Of a stretch of 9,796 bases of DNA, positions 1 through 6,432 are shown one piece after another. Position 1 is the first letter of the stretch; each line of letters opens with the position of its first letter. The translations under genes and the position numbers were made by a program. The notes under the pieces are model-generated. The model did no database searches. It was not told the DNA's origin and saw only the letters and a list, made by a program, of their open reading frames with translations. This DNA comes from Bacteriovorax stolpii (GTDB lineage Bacteria > Bdellovibrionota > Bacteriovoracia > Bacteriovoracales > Bacteriovoracaceae), in NCBI GenBank assembly GCA_945890905.1, contig CAMDDI010000117.1, positions 1 to 9,796 of the forward strand. Direction: 5' to 3'.

Positions 1-638
1 ATCACTTCTTCATAGATAAACAATGAAGCCAGAACTAAGAAGATGATCATGAGAACTTGCTTCTTGTGAGTCTTAACCCATTCAGAATTTTTAAAGCTGG
101 AGAATGGAATATTTGAAACCATTAATGCTGCATAGAACAGAAGGTAACCCATATTAAAATAACGGTATTCCATAATTTCTGGAAGATCGATAGAGATGAG
201 AATCAGACTCACAACGGCCGTTGCTCCACCTGGAATTGGTAAACCTTGAAAGTAATCAGACTTTACTTTATCAATGTTGGCGTTAAAGCGAGCAAGTCTT
301 AAAGCTCCACACAAGATGAAGAAGAAAGCTGCCACCATTCCTGGCCGACCAGCTTCTGATAAAAAGCGAAAGTAAAAGACGATGGCAGGTGAAACCCCAA
401 AAGACACCAGATCACTCATAGAATCAAATTGTTCGCCAAAGCTTGATTGAGTATTAGTCATCCGGGCCACACGTCCATCCACACTATCAAATACTGCACC
501 TAGCACAATAAACATGCAGGCACGGTAAAACTCACCATGAAATCCGTAAAGGATGGCAGTGAATCCACAGGCCATATTCAGTGCTGTGAATGTATTAGGA
601 AGAAAAAAAGCCCACTTGCTACGATTTTCAAACAACAT
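1..638 (-). CDS. pssA: CDP-diacylglycerol--serine O-phosphatidyltransferase (phosphatidylserine synthase), 3' end outside window
   Basis: An inner-membrane enzyme that joins CDP-diacylglycerol (made by CdsA, encoded upstream in the same cluster) to L-serine, giving phosphatidylserine and CMP. 212 residues are visible; the frame stays open to the left edge, so the C-terminus is missing. The CDP-alcohol phosphatidyltransferase signature is complete: D51, D54-G55, A58-R59, eight residues, G68, D72 and D76. The family-typical LPN near residue 13, CGALRLARFN (110-119) and FQGLPIP (130-136) identify the bacterial type II serine enzyme rather than PgsA. Several hydrophobic segments span residues about 12-32, 40-52, 78-92, 100-115, 138-150, 163-176 and 194-209. 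The ATG at 636-638 follows AGGA (647-650) with an 8-base spacer. It overlaps the end of the psd-like gene by 11 bases, suggesting coupled translation. Identity is quite certain; substrate specificity for serine is inferred from family motifs. Confidence 0.9.
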   Translation of the reverse strand, partial: MLFENRSKWAFFLPNTFTALNMACGFTAILYGFHGEFYRACMFIVLGAVFDSVDGRVARMTNTQSSFGEQFDSMSDLVSFGVSPAIVFYFRFLSEAGRPGMVAAFFFILCGALRLARFNANIDKVKSDYFQGLPIPGGATAVVSLILISIDLPEIMEYRYFNMGYLLFYAALMVSNIPFSSFKNSEWVKTHKKQVLMIIFLVLASLFIYEEV

Positions 639-1317
639 TGGATTGATCCTTATTAACGTCTTTTATGGCCGCTATCACTGTTTGGCCTGGGACTACTCGT
701 TCATTTTCGAAAACGAGAATATCACTGTTATGTGGTAAATAGATTATCAAAGTTCCGCCAAAAGGATAGTACCCAAAACAAGCAGCGCCCCTACCACGGT
801 CGCCAGATTTCAACCATATAGTTGGACGTTTTCCGTACTTACAATCAATGAACCTTAAGAGAGTATGCGTTTTGTTTTTTGACATTAATGTCAGATCCGT
901 ATGAGAGACTTCATCGATGGGGCGATAGAAAGCTTGTCCCTCTGAATCACGTGGGATTTTCACCCCTTTTGTGGCACGCAAATAAGCTACTTCACCTGTA
1001 GTAGGAAGGTAGAGTCCTTTCTCATTGAAATTTGAAATAGTGAATCTCACTTCATGATGAGGATGTGGATCGTTCAAAGTAGGTACATTGAGTCTAATAG
1101 ATTTTATTTCTCCATGGACTGGAGAGAGATAAATCTCCCCTTCATTTTTTAAAGTATCACGGTAAGGGATAAAAGCTCTTCGACTAAAAAAGAAAACCAC
1201 ACTGACGATGAGAGCGGTTATCACAAAATAGATAAATGGATATTTCCAAAAAATGGCGAGAGTTAGTGCTAATAATCCGTAAGAGATAGTGGTTGGAAGG
1301 AAAACCAATCGCTTCAT
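628..1317 (-). CDS. psd: Phosphatidylserine decarboxylase homologue, apparently without catalytic residues (possible pseudoenzyme)
   Basis: 229 residues of the short Psd type. Two hydrophobic segments (about 5-24 and 28-45) are followed by a soluble Psd-like domain. Homology shows in SPVHGEI (65-71, family SPADG), in P105-T-T-G within the family HVNRxPxxG region, and in SGDRGRGAACFGYYPFGGTL (171-190, family GDxxxRGERIGLIRFGSRV). Active Psd self-cleaves before a serine to form a pyruvoyl group, using an Asp and a His. Here the Asp position is H68 (1114-1116), the His position is K100 (1018-1020) and the serine is G188 (754-756). Autoprocessing is therefore not expected. These alignments were made by eye from memory of the family. 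The frame is intact and codons look like the neighbours', so it is probably not simple decay. The ATG overlaps the tsaB stop as ATGA (1314-1317); AAGG lies 7 bases upstream. Family membership is likely, but decarboxylase activity is doubtful. Confidence 0.75.
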   Translation of the reverse strand: MKRLVFLPTTISYGLLALTLAIFWKYPFIYFVITALIVSVVFFFSRRAFIPYRDTLKNEGEIYLSPVHGEIKSIRLNVPTLNDPHPHHEVRFTISNFNEKGLYLPTTGEVAYLRATKGVKIPRDSEGQAFYRPIDEVSHTDLTLMSKNKTHTLLRFIDCKYGKRPTIWLKSGDRGRGAACFGYYPFGGTLIIYLPHNSDILVFENERVVPGQTVIAAIKDVNKDQSNVV

Positions 1318-1934
1318 GGATTGGCCTTAAACTCATCTTCGGGAGCTCTAAAATAAAATGAATCACGTTGTAGCTTATTCTCTATTACGTGCTTTAAAAT
1401 TTTTTCTGGATACTTTTTGAGAAGCTCATGAGTTGAAACAGTTTTTTTTAATAAAGCTAATGAGGTTGCATCAAGAGAAGGTTCAGAATGAATAAACACT
1501 TCATTCACCTGGGTCATGTAGTCGGCTAAATCTTTAGCTGCAATCAATTCACTTTTGACCGCATCCTCAGTCCAATGATGAAAAAAGTATTCTCCACGGT
1601 AGGCTTTCGTCATCCAAGTTCCAGACTTTGTTCCGCACCAGGAAGGTATTTCGTGAGTAAAAAAAGAATAATGATTAATGCCAAAAAATTTAAATACATC
1701 AGCAAATCCCTCAGAGAGTCGCAGCCCTGTATAAAAACCGGGCCCAGCAACTGAGATAATTGAAGATAAACTTTTAGGCCGTAAACTATGTTGACTGAGA
1801 AGATTCCAGGCCTCTTTCTGCAATACACTGGAAGATTTTTGACCTACGTACTGCTTAAAATCAATCCACTTGAAGTCATCGTCCAAAACCCCCAGAGTGA
1901 CGTCATAAGTAGAATCGATAAATAAAGCAGTCAA
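1314..1934 (-). CDS. tsaB: tRNA threonylcarbamoyladenosine biosynthesis protein TsaB
   Basis: A 206-residue member of the TsaB (YeaZ) family, the inactive partner that binds TsaD in the cytosolic complex making the t6A37 modification of ANN-reading tRNAs. N-terminal LFIDST (4-9) matches the family LAIDTS strand of the ASKHA fold, and AGPGFYTGLRLS (63-74) matches the usual GPGSFTGLRIG motif, with Ser-Phe replaced by Phe-Tyr. FYFRAPEDEF near the C-terminus fits the closing YLR segment. It is somewhat shorter than the E. coli protein. The start is a TTG at 1932-1934: the frame is closed by the rseP stop just one codon upstream, and the first strand begins at residue 4, so no other usual start fits. 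A GAGG (1947-1950) lies 12 bases upstream, a long spacer. The 3' end overlaps the psd-like gene by 4 bases. Sequence is divergent, but motif and size make the call fairly safe. Confidence 0.82.
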   Translation of the reverse strand: MTALFIDSTYDVTLGVLDDDFKWIDFKQYVGQKSSSVLQKEAWNLLSQHSLRPKSLSSIISVAGPGFYTGLRLSEGFADVFKFFGINHYSFFTHEIPSWCGTKSGTWMTKAYRGEYFFHHWTEDAVKSELIAAKDLADYMTQVNEVFIHSEPSLDATSLALLKKTVSTHELLKKYPEKILKHVIENKLQRDSFYFRAPEDEFKANP

Positions 1935-1937
1935 AGT

Positions 1938-3488
1938 TTAAAATAACCTCGTTATGTCATTAAAGAGTGCCACAAAGATTAAAAAGAAGAGTACCGAAAC
2001 ACCTAAACGCTGAGCGATTTCAAGCTTTCTCTTGGATAATGGGCCACCATTAAAGGTTTCAAAAATAAGGAACATAATATGGCCGCCATCTAGAACAGGA
2101 ATTGGGAAAAGATTAATCACACCTAAGTTAATTGAAATCACGGCCATCAATCTAAAGAACATAGAGAGACTAATATTGAACGAATCAGACGCCACTTTAC
2201 CAATCGCTAATGGACCGCCAATATTATTTAAGGAAACTTCCCTGGTGATAAGCTTTTTATATCCGCTGAAAGTCTTAATCACTCCATCCCAAGTTCTCTG
2301 AAATGCTGAAACTAGCGCCTCTCCAAAACTGCCTGCCTTAGCTATAACAAGTTTCGGTTGAAGGTATTCAACTGAACTCTCCACTCCCATTAACTTAACT
2401 TTCCTATTCTCATGCATCTTAACTTCAGGAACAAAAGATTTGGTCACAAGCTTACCATTTGACAAAACACCAATGGTAATTTCTTTTCCATCGGGTATCT
2501 CTTGCAATTCAGTTCTTAACTGTTCAAAACTTGTTAACGTTTTGCCATTAAATGAAATGATGAGATCATCTTTTTTTACTCCGGCCTTATCAGATGGTGT
2601 AGACATCTGAACGTTACGTACAGAAAGGTCCAAAGGATAGAAATCAAGCTTCATGAGGAAAGGAATTAATTCTTGAGTGCCACTAGTGACAAGTTCAAGC
2701 TCAGAAGTTTGGTCCAAGACCATCTTTTCATTCTCTTCAGTGAATTTATAAAGGTAACCACGACCAGAAAATGTCGTAAGAATTTCTTCAAGTGATACTG
2801 TGTAATCAGTAGGCTTTTTTGTCACTGAGAAATAAAACTTCTCACCTTTAGGATTGATAAAGACTGGCTTTTTAACCGCTGAAACCACACTCACAAATTC
2901 ATTAATAAATGGCTCTAGATCCATATCTACATCCATCGTCACTAATCCAGTGCTACGACGAACGATTACTTTTTCAACTTTTGAACCTTTGATATTGAAA
3001 TCATCAAAGCTAAGAATTTTTTCATCGTTGATCCCGACTAGAACGTCTCCTGTTCTAATACCTTTTTCATAAAGTACTGACTTTTCTGAAACGACCCCGA
3101 CTTTGGTTTCAGGAACTTTCTCTCCACCTGCTAAAAGTCCAACATAAAGGAAATAGGCCAAGATGAGGTTGGCGAGGGGTCCACCGAATACAATCCAGAA
3201 CCTCGCCCATTTAGTTTTATGGTTAAAGGCGACACTCTTCTCTTCGTCAGTTAATTGGGCCTGAGAAAAAGGATCATCACCAAACATTTTCACATATCCA
3301 CCTAGAGGGATAATTGAAATTGCGTACTGAGTACCTTTATGAACATACTTAAATATTTTTGGACCAAAACCAATGGAGAAGACTTCGACTCTTACGCCGA
3401 AAAGCCGAGCGAAAAAGAAGTGACCCAACTCATGAAAAAAGATGAGAGGTCCCAAAAATATAACGAAGATTAAAATCTTTTCTAACAT
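1938..3488 (-). CDS. rseP: RseP family site-2 zinc metalloprotease
   Basis: Inner-membrane protease that cuts transmembrane segments. In E. coli RseP cleaves RseA to release sigma-E and clears signal-peptide remnants; the substrate here is unknown. The zinc site is complete: HELGH at 19-23 in the first membrane segment and NLFPIPVLDGG at 459-469, with D467 the expected third ligand. IPLGGYVKMFGD (60-71) is the membrane-reentrant loop and FGGPLANL (101-108) is conserved in the family. A PDZ domain spans about 128-190 and a second about 288-356; C-terminal membrane segments lie near 443-470 and 492-510. At 516 residues it is longer than the roughly 450-residue E. coli protein, mainly through about 95 residues between the PDZ domains. 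The ATG at 3486-3488 has AAGGA five bases upstream and follows cdsA by 8 bases. The stop is three bases before tsaB, in the same frame. Confidence 0.94.
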   Translation of the reverse strand: MLEKILIFVIFLGPLIFFHELGHFFFARLFGVRVEVFSIGFGPKIFKYVHKGTQYAISIIPLGGYVKMFGDDPFSQAQLTDEEKSVAFNHKTKWARFWIVFGGPLANLILAYFLYVGLLAGGEKVPETKVGVVSEKSVLYEKGIRTGDVLVGINDEKILSFDDFNIKGSKVEKVIVRRSTGLVTMDVDMDLEPFINEFVSVVSAVKKPVFINPKGEKFYFSVTKKPTDYTVSLEEILTTFSGRGYLYKFTEENEKMVLDQTSELELVTSGTQELIPFLMKLDFYPLDLSVRNVQMSTPSDKAGVKKDDLIISFNGKTLTSFEQLRTELQEIPDGKEITIGVLSNGKLVTKSFVPEVKMHENRKVKLMGVESSVEYLQPKLVIAKAGSFGEALVSAFQRTWDGVIKTFSGYKKLITREVSLNNIGGPLAIGKVASDSFNISLSMFFRLMAVISINLGVINLFPIPVLDGGHIMFLIFETFNGGPLSKRKLEIAQRLGVSVLFFLIFVALFNDITRLF

Positions 3489-3496
3489 ACTAATCC

Positions 3497-4318
3497 TTAA
3501 CGGAAGGTCGCCATCAAATAGAAGGCGTACAAGGGAGCAACAAAAAGAAGACTATCAATTCTATCGTATACCCCACCGTGGCCAGGTATGAGCGAAGAAC
3601 TATCTTTAATTTCAAACTGTCGTTTTAATTTTGATTGAGCAAGGTCTCCTACTTGAGAACAGCAGGCGACAATTAGAAAGAAAACCACTGTCAAAGGAGT
3701 AACTTTTGCAATGAAGGTATTCCAAAAAAGACTGGTTACAATTACTGAACTTAGAACACCACCTACTGCACCTTCGATAGTTTTCTTCGGACTAACAGCT
3801 TCCCATAGCTTATGCTTTCCAAACTTCTTGCCTGAGAAGTAAGCCGCAGTATCTACCATGAAATTCAAAAATAAAAGTGCGACAAATAAATTACGCCAAT
3901 TAGGAAAATGAATCACATAGCTTAAACATAGAAGAGGTATGAGTACATAAAGTCCGGCCAGCCAAGAAGTCATTTTGAAAATTTTCAAAAGCGTATCGGA
4001 CTTAGTGTAGACCAAGAATAAATAAGACAACAAAAGTACATCAAGAAGAATTCCGGCAGAAATCCAGAAGGTGAATGAAGATTCACTAATTTGATAAAAA
4101 TTAAAAAACCAAAACCCTGTGAGATAGATCGTCTGGGCCAAGATGTAGCGCTTAGAAGTTCTCGACTGCTCATAGAAATTTGTAATCAACTCATCAATGA
4201 CCAAAGGTCCTAAAATTCCCACGGCAAACAGAGTAGAAGTGACACCAAAGTATACGCAAGCACCAACTATTAAAATGAGTACTAAGCCGGAAATAATGCG
4301 GGTAGTGTTATTGGACAT
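3497..4318 (-). CDS. cdsA: Phosphatidate cytidylyltransferase (CDP-diglyceride synthase)
   Basis: Integral membrane enzyme that makes CDP-diacylglycerol from phosphatidic acid and CTP, the branch point for all bacterial phospholipids and the direct substrate source for PssA in this cluster. 273 residues, the usual length, with about seven or eight hydrophobic segments. The CDS family signature is complete at residues 229-255: S229, K232-R233, K238-D239, then LIPGHGG (243-249), D252-R253 and D255. The ASP/Lys-rich loop residues that bind the metal and nucleotide are thus all present. The ATG at 4316-4318 abuts the uppS stop with no gap (TAAATG), and AAAGGAG sits inside the uppS 3' end about 11 bases upstream, implying translational coupling. 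Confidence 0.96.
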   Translation of the reverse strand: MSNNTTRIISGLVLILIVGACVYFGVTSTLFAVGILGPLVIDELITNFYEQSRTSKRYILAQTIYLTGFWFFNFYQISESSFTFWISAGILLDVLLLSYLFLVYTKSDTLLKIFKMTSWLAGLYVLIPLLCLSYVIHFPNWRNLFVALLFLNFMVDTAAYFSGKKFGKHKLWEAVSPKKTIEGAVGGVLSSVIVTSLFWNTFIAKVTPLTVVFFLIVACCSQVGDLAQSKLKRQFEIKDSSSLIPGHGGVYDRIDSLLFVAPLYAFYLMATFR

Positions 4319-5080
4319 TTAGAGATTTGCTCCTTTACCATAAACAGATTTATTAAGTTCTGCTTTTTCCAAGGACTGTCCCAAAGCCGTTTGTGAATTT
4401 ACATTTCCGAATCTTCTTTCACGAATAGAAACACGTTCGATAATTTTTTTAAACTCAGTAGGTGTAAAATCAGGCCATTTTGTAGGAGTAAAGTAGAGTT
4501 CAGCATAGGCCATCTGCCAAAGCATAAAGTTTGAAATTCTCTGTTCCCCACCTGTTCTGATCATAAGGTCTACATCACCAGTTTCAGGACGATAAAGTGC
4601 AGAACTTAAATCATCTTCAGTCATTGCTTTGTTGGGATTGGATTCGAAGAAACTATTGGTGGCGCGAACAATTTCTGCTCTTCCACCGTAGTTAAAAGCA
4701 AATGTTAGATGAAGGCCCGTAGCATTGACTGTCAAGAGTTCTACTTCTTTGATTAATTCAATGGTTTCTTGAGGAAGATTCTGAACCTCACCAATAACTT
4801 TAAATTTGATATTATTGATAAGAATACGTTGTTTTTCTTTTAGTAGAAATTTTTTGAGGAGTCTGAATAGTGTAGAAACTTCGTCTAAGGGACGACTCCA
4901 GTTTTCAGTAGAAAAAGCATAGAGAGTCAGAGCTTTAAGTCCTTGATCATCGGCCGCTTTTACAATATCAGATACAACTGATGAACCTCGGACATGTCCC
5001 CAGATGCGCGGACGAAAACGCCGGCTCGCCCAGCGACCGTTCCCATCCATAATAATGGCGACATGCTTGATACTAGACAT
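4319..5080 (-). CDS. uppS: Undecaprenyl diphosphate synthase (cis-prenyltransferase)
   Basis: Cytosolic, membrane-associated enzyme that adds eight isopentenyl units in cis to farnesyl diphosphate, giving the C55 carrier lipid for peptidoglycan and O-antigen. 253 residues, typical length. MDGNGRWA (11-18) holds the catalytic Asp12 and phosphate-binding residues; GHVRG (28-32), FSTENWSRP and the signature DLMIRTGGEQRISNF followed by AELYF are all intact. The start follows frr by 6 bases; only a weak AGG lies 5 bases before the ATG at 5078-5080, so coupling to frr translation is likely. The usual neighbour dxr, which supplies isoprenoid precursors, is missing between frr, uppS and rseP. The last 20 or so residues are polar and poorly conserved. 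Confidence 0.97.
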   Translation of the reverse strand: MSSIKHVAIIMDGNGRWASRRFRPRIWGHVRGSSVVSDIVKAADDQGLKALTLYAFSTENWSRPLDEVSTLFRLLKKFLLKEKQRILINNIKFKVIGEVQNLPQETIELIKEVELLTVNATGLHLTFAFNYGGRAEIVRATNSFFESNPNKAMTEDDLSSALYRPETGDVDLMIRTGGEQRISNFMLWQMAYAELYFTPTKWPDFTPTEFKKIIERVSIRERRFGNVNSQTALGQSLEKAELNKSVYGKGANL

Positions 5081-5086
5081 AGGTAC

Positions 5087-5644
5087 CTATACGGTAAGAA
5101 GTTCTTTCTCTTTAGCATCCACAACTTTATCTACTTCTTTAATAAAGTTATCAGTGATCTTCTGAATTTCTTCTTGAATCTTTTTAGACTCATCCTCAGA
5201 GATTTTTTTTGTTTTCTCTTCAGCTTTAACTTTATCGTTTTGTTCACGACGTACGTTTCGAATTGCAACTTTTGCATCTTCACCCATCTTCTTCACATCT
5301 TTTACAAAAGCCTTACGCTTGTCTTCAGTGAGAGCGGGAAACTGGATACGGATAATATTTCCATCGTTACCTGGAGTTAGACCTATGTTGGCCCCAAGAA
5401 TGCCTTTTTCAATTGCACCAATAAGAGTTTTATCAAACGGCTGAATTTGAAGAAGACGAGCCTCTGGAGTAGAAATCTGGCCCATATTTTTAATTGGGGT
5501 TGGAGTTCCGTAGTAATCGGCCATAACACCATCGAGAACAGTAGCAGTGGCTCGACCAGTACGAACTTTTGAAATTTGATTTTGAAGCGACTTAATCGCT
5601 TTATTCATATGATCATCAAGCAAAGGTTTTAGTGTGTTCATCAT
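5087..5644 (-). CDS. frr: Ribosome recycling factor
   Basis: Cytosolic factor that, with EF-G, splits the post-termination ribosome from mRNA. The 185-residue length is exactly typical. The N-terminal helix (about 7-30) leads into KVRTGRATATVLDGV, the conserved segment at the hinge, followed by DYYGTPTPIKNMGQIS and domain II. The C-terminal half is the highly charged antiparallel helical bundle, including VRREQNDKVK. Two consecutive ATG codons (5639-5644) open the frame; GGAG lies 8 bases before the first, which I chose. The gap after pyrH is 11 bases and the gene is followed closely by uppS. No unusual residue was noticed. Confidence 0.98.
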   Translation of the reverse strand: MMNTLKPLLDDHMNKAIKSLQNQISKVRTGRATATVLDGVMADYYGTPTPIKNMGQISTPEARLLQIQPFDKTLIGAIEKGILGANIGLTPGNDGNIIRIQFPALTEDKRKAFVKDVKKMGEDAKVAIRNVRREQNDKVKAEEKTKKISEDESKKIQEEIQKITDNFIKEVDKVVDAKEKELLTV

Positions 5645-5655
5645 AACCCTATCTC

Positions 5656-6369
5656 CTATAATTTTTTAGTAACAAGTGTCCCGATGCGCTCACCGTTGAC
5701 CACTTTGGCAATATTGCCTTCCTCAAACATATTGAAGACCACAATATCCATATTATTATCCATGCAAAGAGTGATAGCTGTCGAGTCCATCACCTTAAGA
5801 TCTTTATTTAAAACTTCTATATAAGAAAGTGTATCAAACTTCTTAGCATCTTTATGTTTCATAGGATCTTTATCGTAGATCCCATCAACCTTGGTCGCTT
5901 TCATAATAAGATCAGCATGGATCTCATTGGCACGAAGTGCGGCAGTTGTATCTGTAGTAAAATATGGATTTCCTGTACCAGCTGCAAAGATCACAACACG
6001 TTTTTTTTCAAGGTGTCTGACTGCACGACGACGGATATAAGGCTCAGCCACTTCCTGCATAGCAATTGCTGAAAGAACCCGAGTATAGACATTTTTCCTC
6101 TCTAAGGCGTCTTGAAGTGCCAAAGAGTTAATCACTGTTGCCATCATGCCCATGTAATCTGAAGTTGCTCTATCCATGCCAGAAGTTGCACCTGCTACTC
6201 CACGATGAATATTGCCTCCACCAACTACGATCGCAATTTCACAGCCAGTTTTTTGAAGAGCCGCGATTTCCGAACTGATTTTATTTAAAATCTCGCCTGA
6301 AATTCCATTTCCCTGATCACCCGCAAGGGCCTCACCAGAGAGCTTAATGAGTACACGATTATATTTCAT
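5656..6369 (-). CDS. pyrH: Uridylate (UMP) kinase
   Basis: Hexameric cytosolic kinase converting UMP to UDP with ATP, the bacterial amino-acid-kinase-fold enzyme. 237 residues, normal for the family. Visible features are VLIKLSGEAL (6-15) at the N-terminal phosphate loop, VVGGGNIHRG (48-57), MDRATSDYMGMMATVIN around 65-81, and FAAGTGNPYFTTDTTAALRA in the middle with the TDTTA segment typical of PyrH. The ATG at 6367-6369 is preceded by AAAGGG with a short 4-base spacer, and a strong hairpin stands about 20 bases upstream, between it and tsf. Expression relative to rpsB-tsf may therefore be lowered at the hairpin. Confidence 0.97.
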   Translation of the reverse strand: MKYNRVLIKLSGEALAGDQGNGISGEILNKISSEIAALQKTGCEIAIVVGGGNIHRGVAGATSGMDRATSDYMGMMATVINSLALQDALERKNVYTRVLSAIAMQEVAEPYIRRRAVRHLEKKRVVIFAAGTGNPYFTTDTTAALRANEIHADLIMKATKVDGIYDKDPMKHKDAKKFDTLSYIEVLNKDLKVMDSTAITLCMDNNMDIVVFNMFEEGNIAKVVNGERIGTLVTKKL

Positions 6370-6379
6370 GGAACCCTTT
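6370..6379 (-). promoter_or_regulatory. pyrH ribosome binding site
   Basis: AAAGGG (6374-6379) with TTCC before the ATG. It lies just downstream of the tsf-pyrH hairpin, so initiation here depends on transcription that reads through that structure. Confidence 0.6.
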
Positions 6380-6385
6380 AAAATG

Positions 6386-6415
6386 GAAAAGGGGACTCAT
6401 CCGAGTCCCCTTCTC
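6386..6415 (-). terminator. Hairpin with short U-tract between tsf and pyrH, probable partial terminator or attenuator
   Basis: A perfect 8-bp inverted repeat, GGGGACTC (6391-6398) and GAGTCCCC (6403-6410), encloses a 4-base loop. On the transcribed strand the stem extends by two A-T pairs, and further if one G-U pair is allowed, and is followed by UUUU then CC. This is the shape of a Rho-independent terminator, but the U-tract is short and pyrH begins about 20 bases on. It would be expected to reduce rather than stop transcription, setting a higher level for rpsB-tsf than for downstream genes, or to mark an RNA processing site. Termination efficiency cannot be judged from sequence alone. Confidence 0.65.
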
Positions 6416-6432
6416 TTTAAGTAAATCTGGGA

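Noticed and set aside
553..738. Plus-strand small open frame over the psd-pssA junction
   Set aside because: It is antisense to two motif-supported genes and has no convincing ribosome binding site or protein features.
1442..1449. Run of eight A residues (minus strand) in tsaB, with similar runs in frr (5203-5210) and pyrH (6001-6008), as phase-variation or frameshift sites
   Set aside because: They encode ordinary Lys-Lys codons in an AT-rich genome, the genes are housekeeping, and no alternative frame product is apparent.
5081..5088. Palindrome AGGTACCT just before uppS as an operator
   Set aside because: Only 8 bases long, it overlaps the frr stop and the weak uppS ribosome site; chance is sufficient explanation.
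4994..5380. A 128-residue open frame on the plus strand across uppS and frr
   Set aside because: It lies antisense to two clearly conserved genes, has a low-complexity Phe-rich translation from reversed Lys/Glu-rich codons, and matches no family I recognise.
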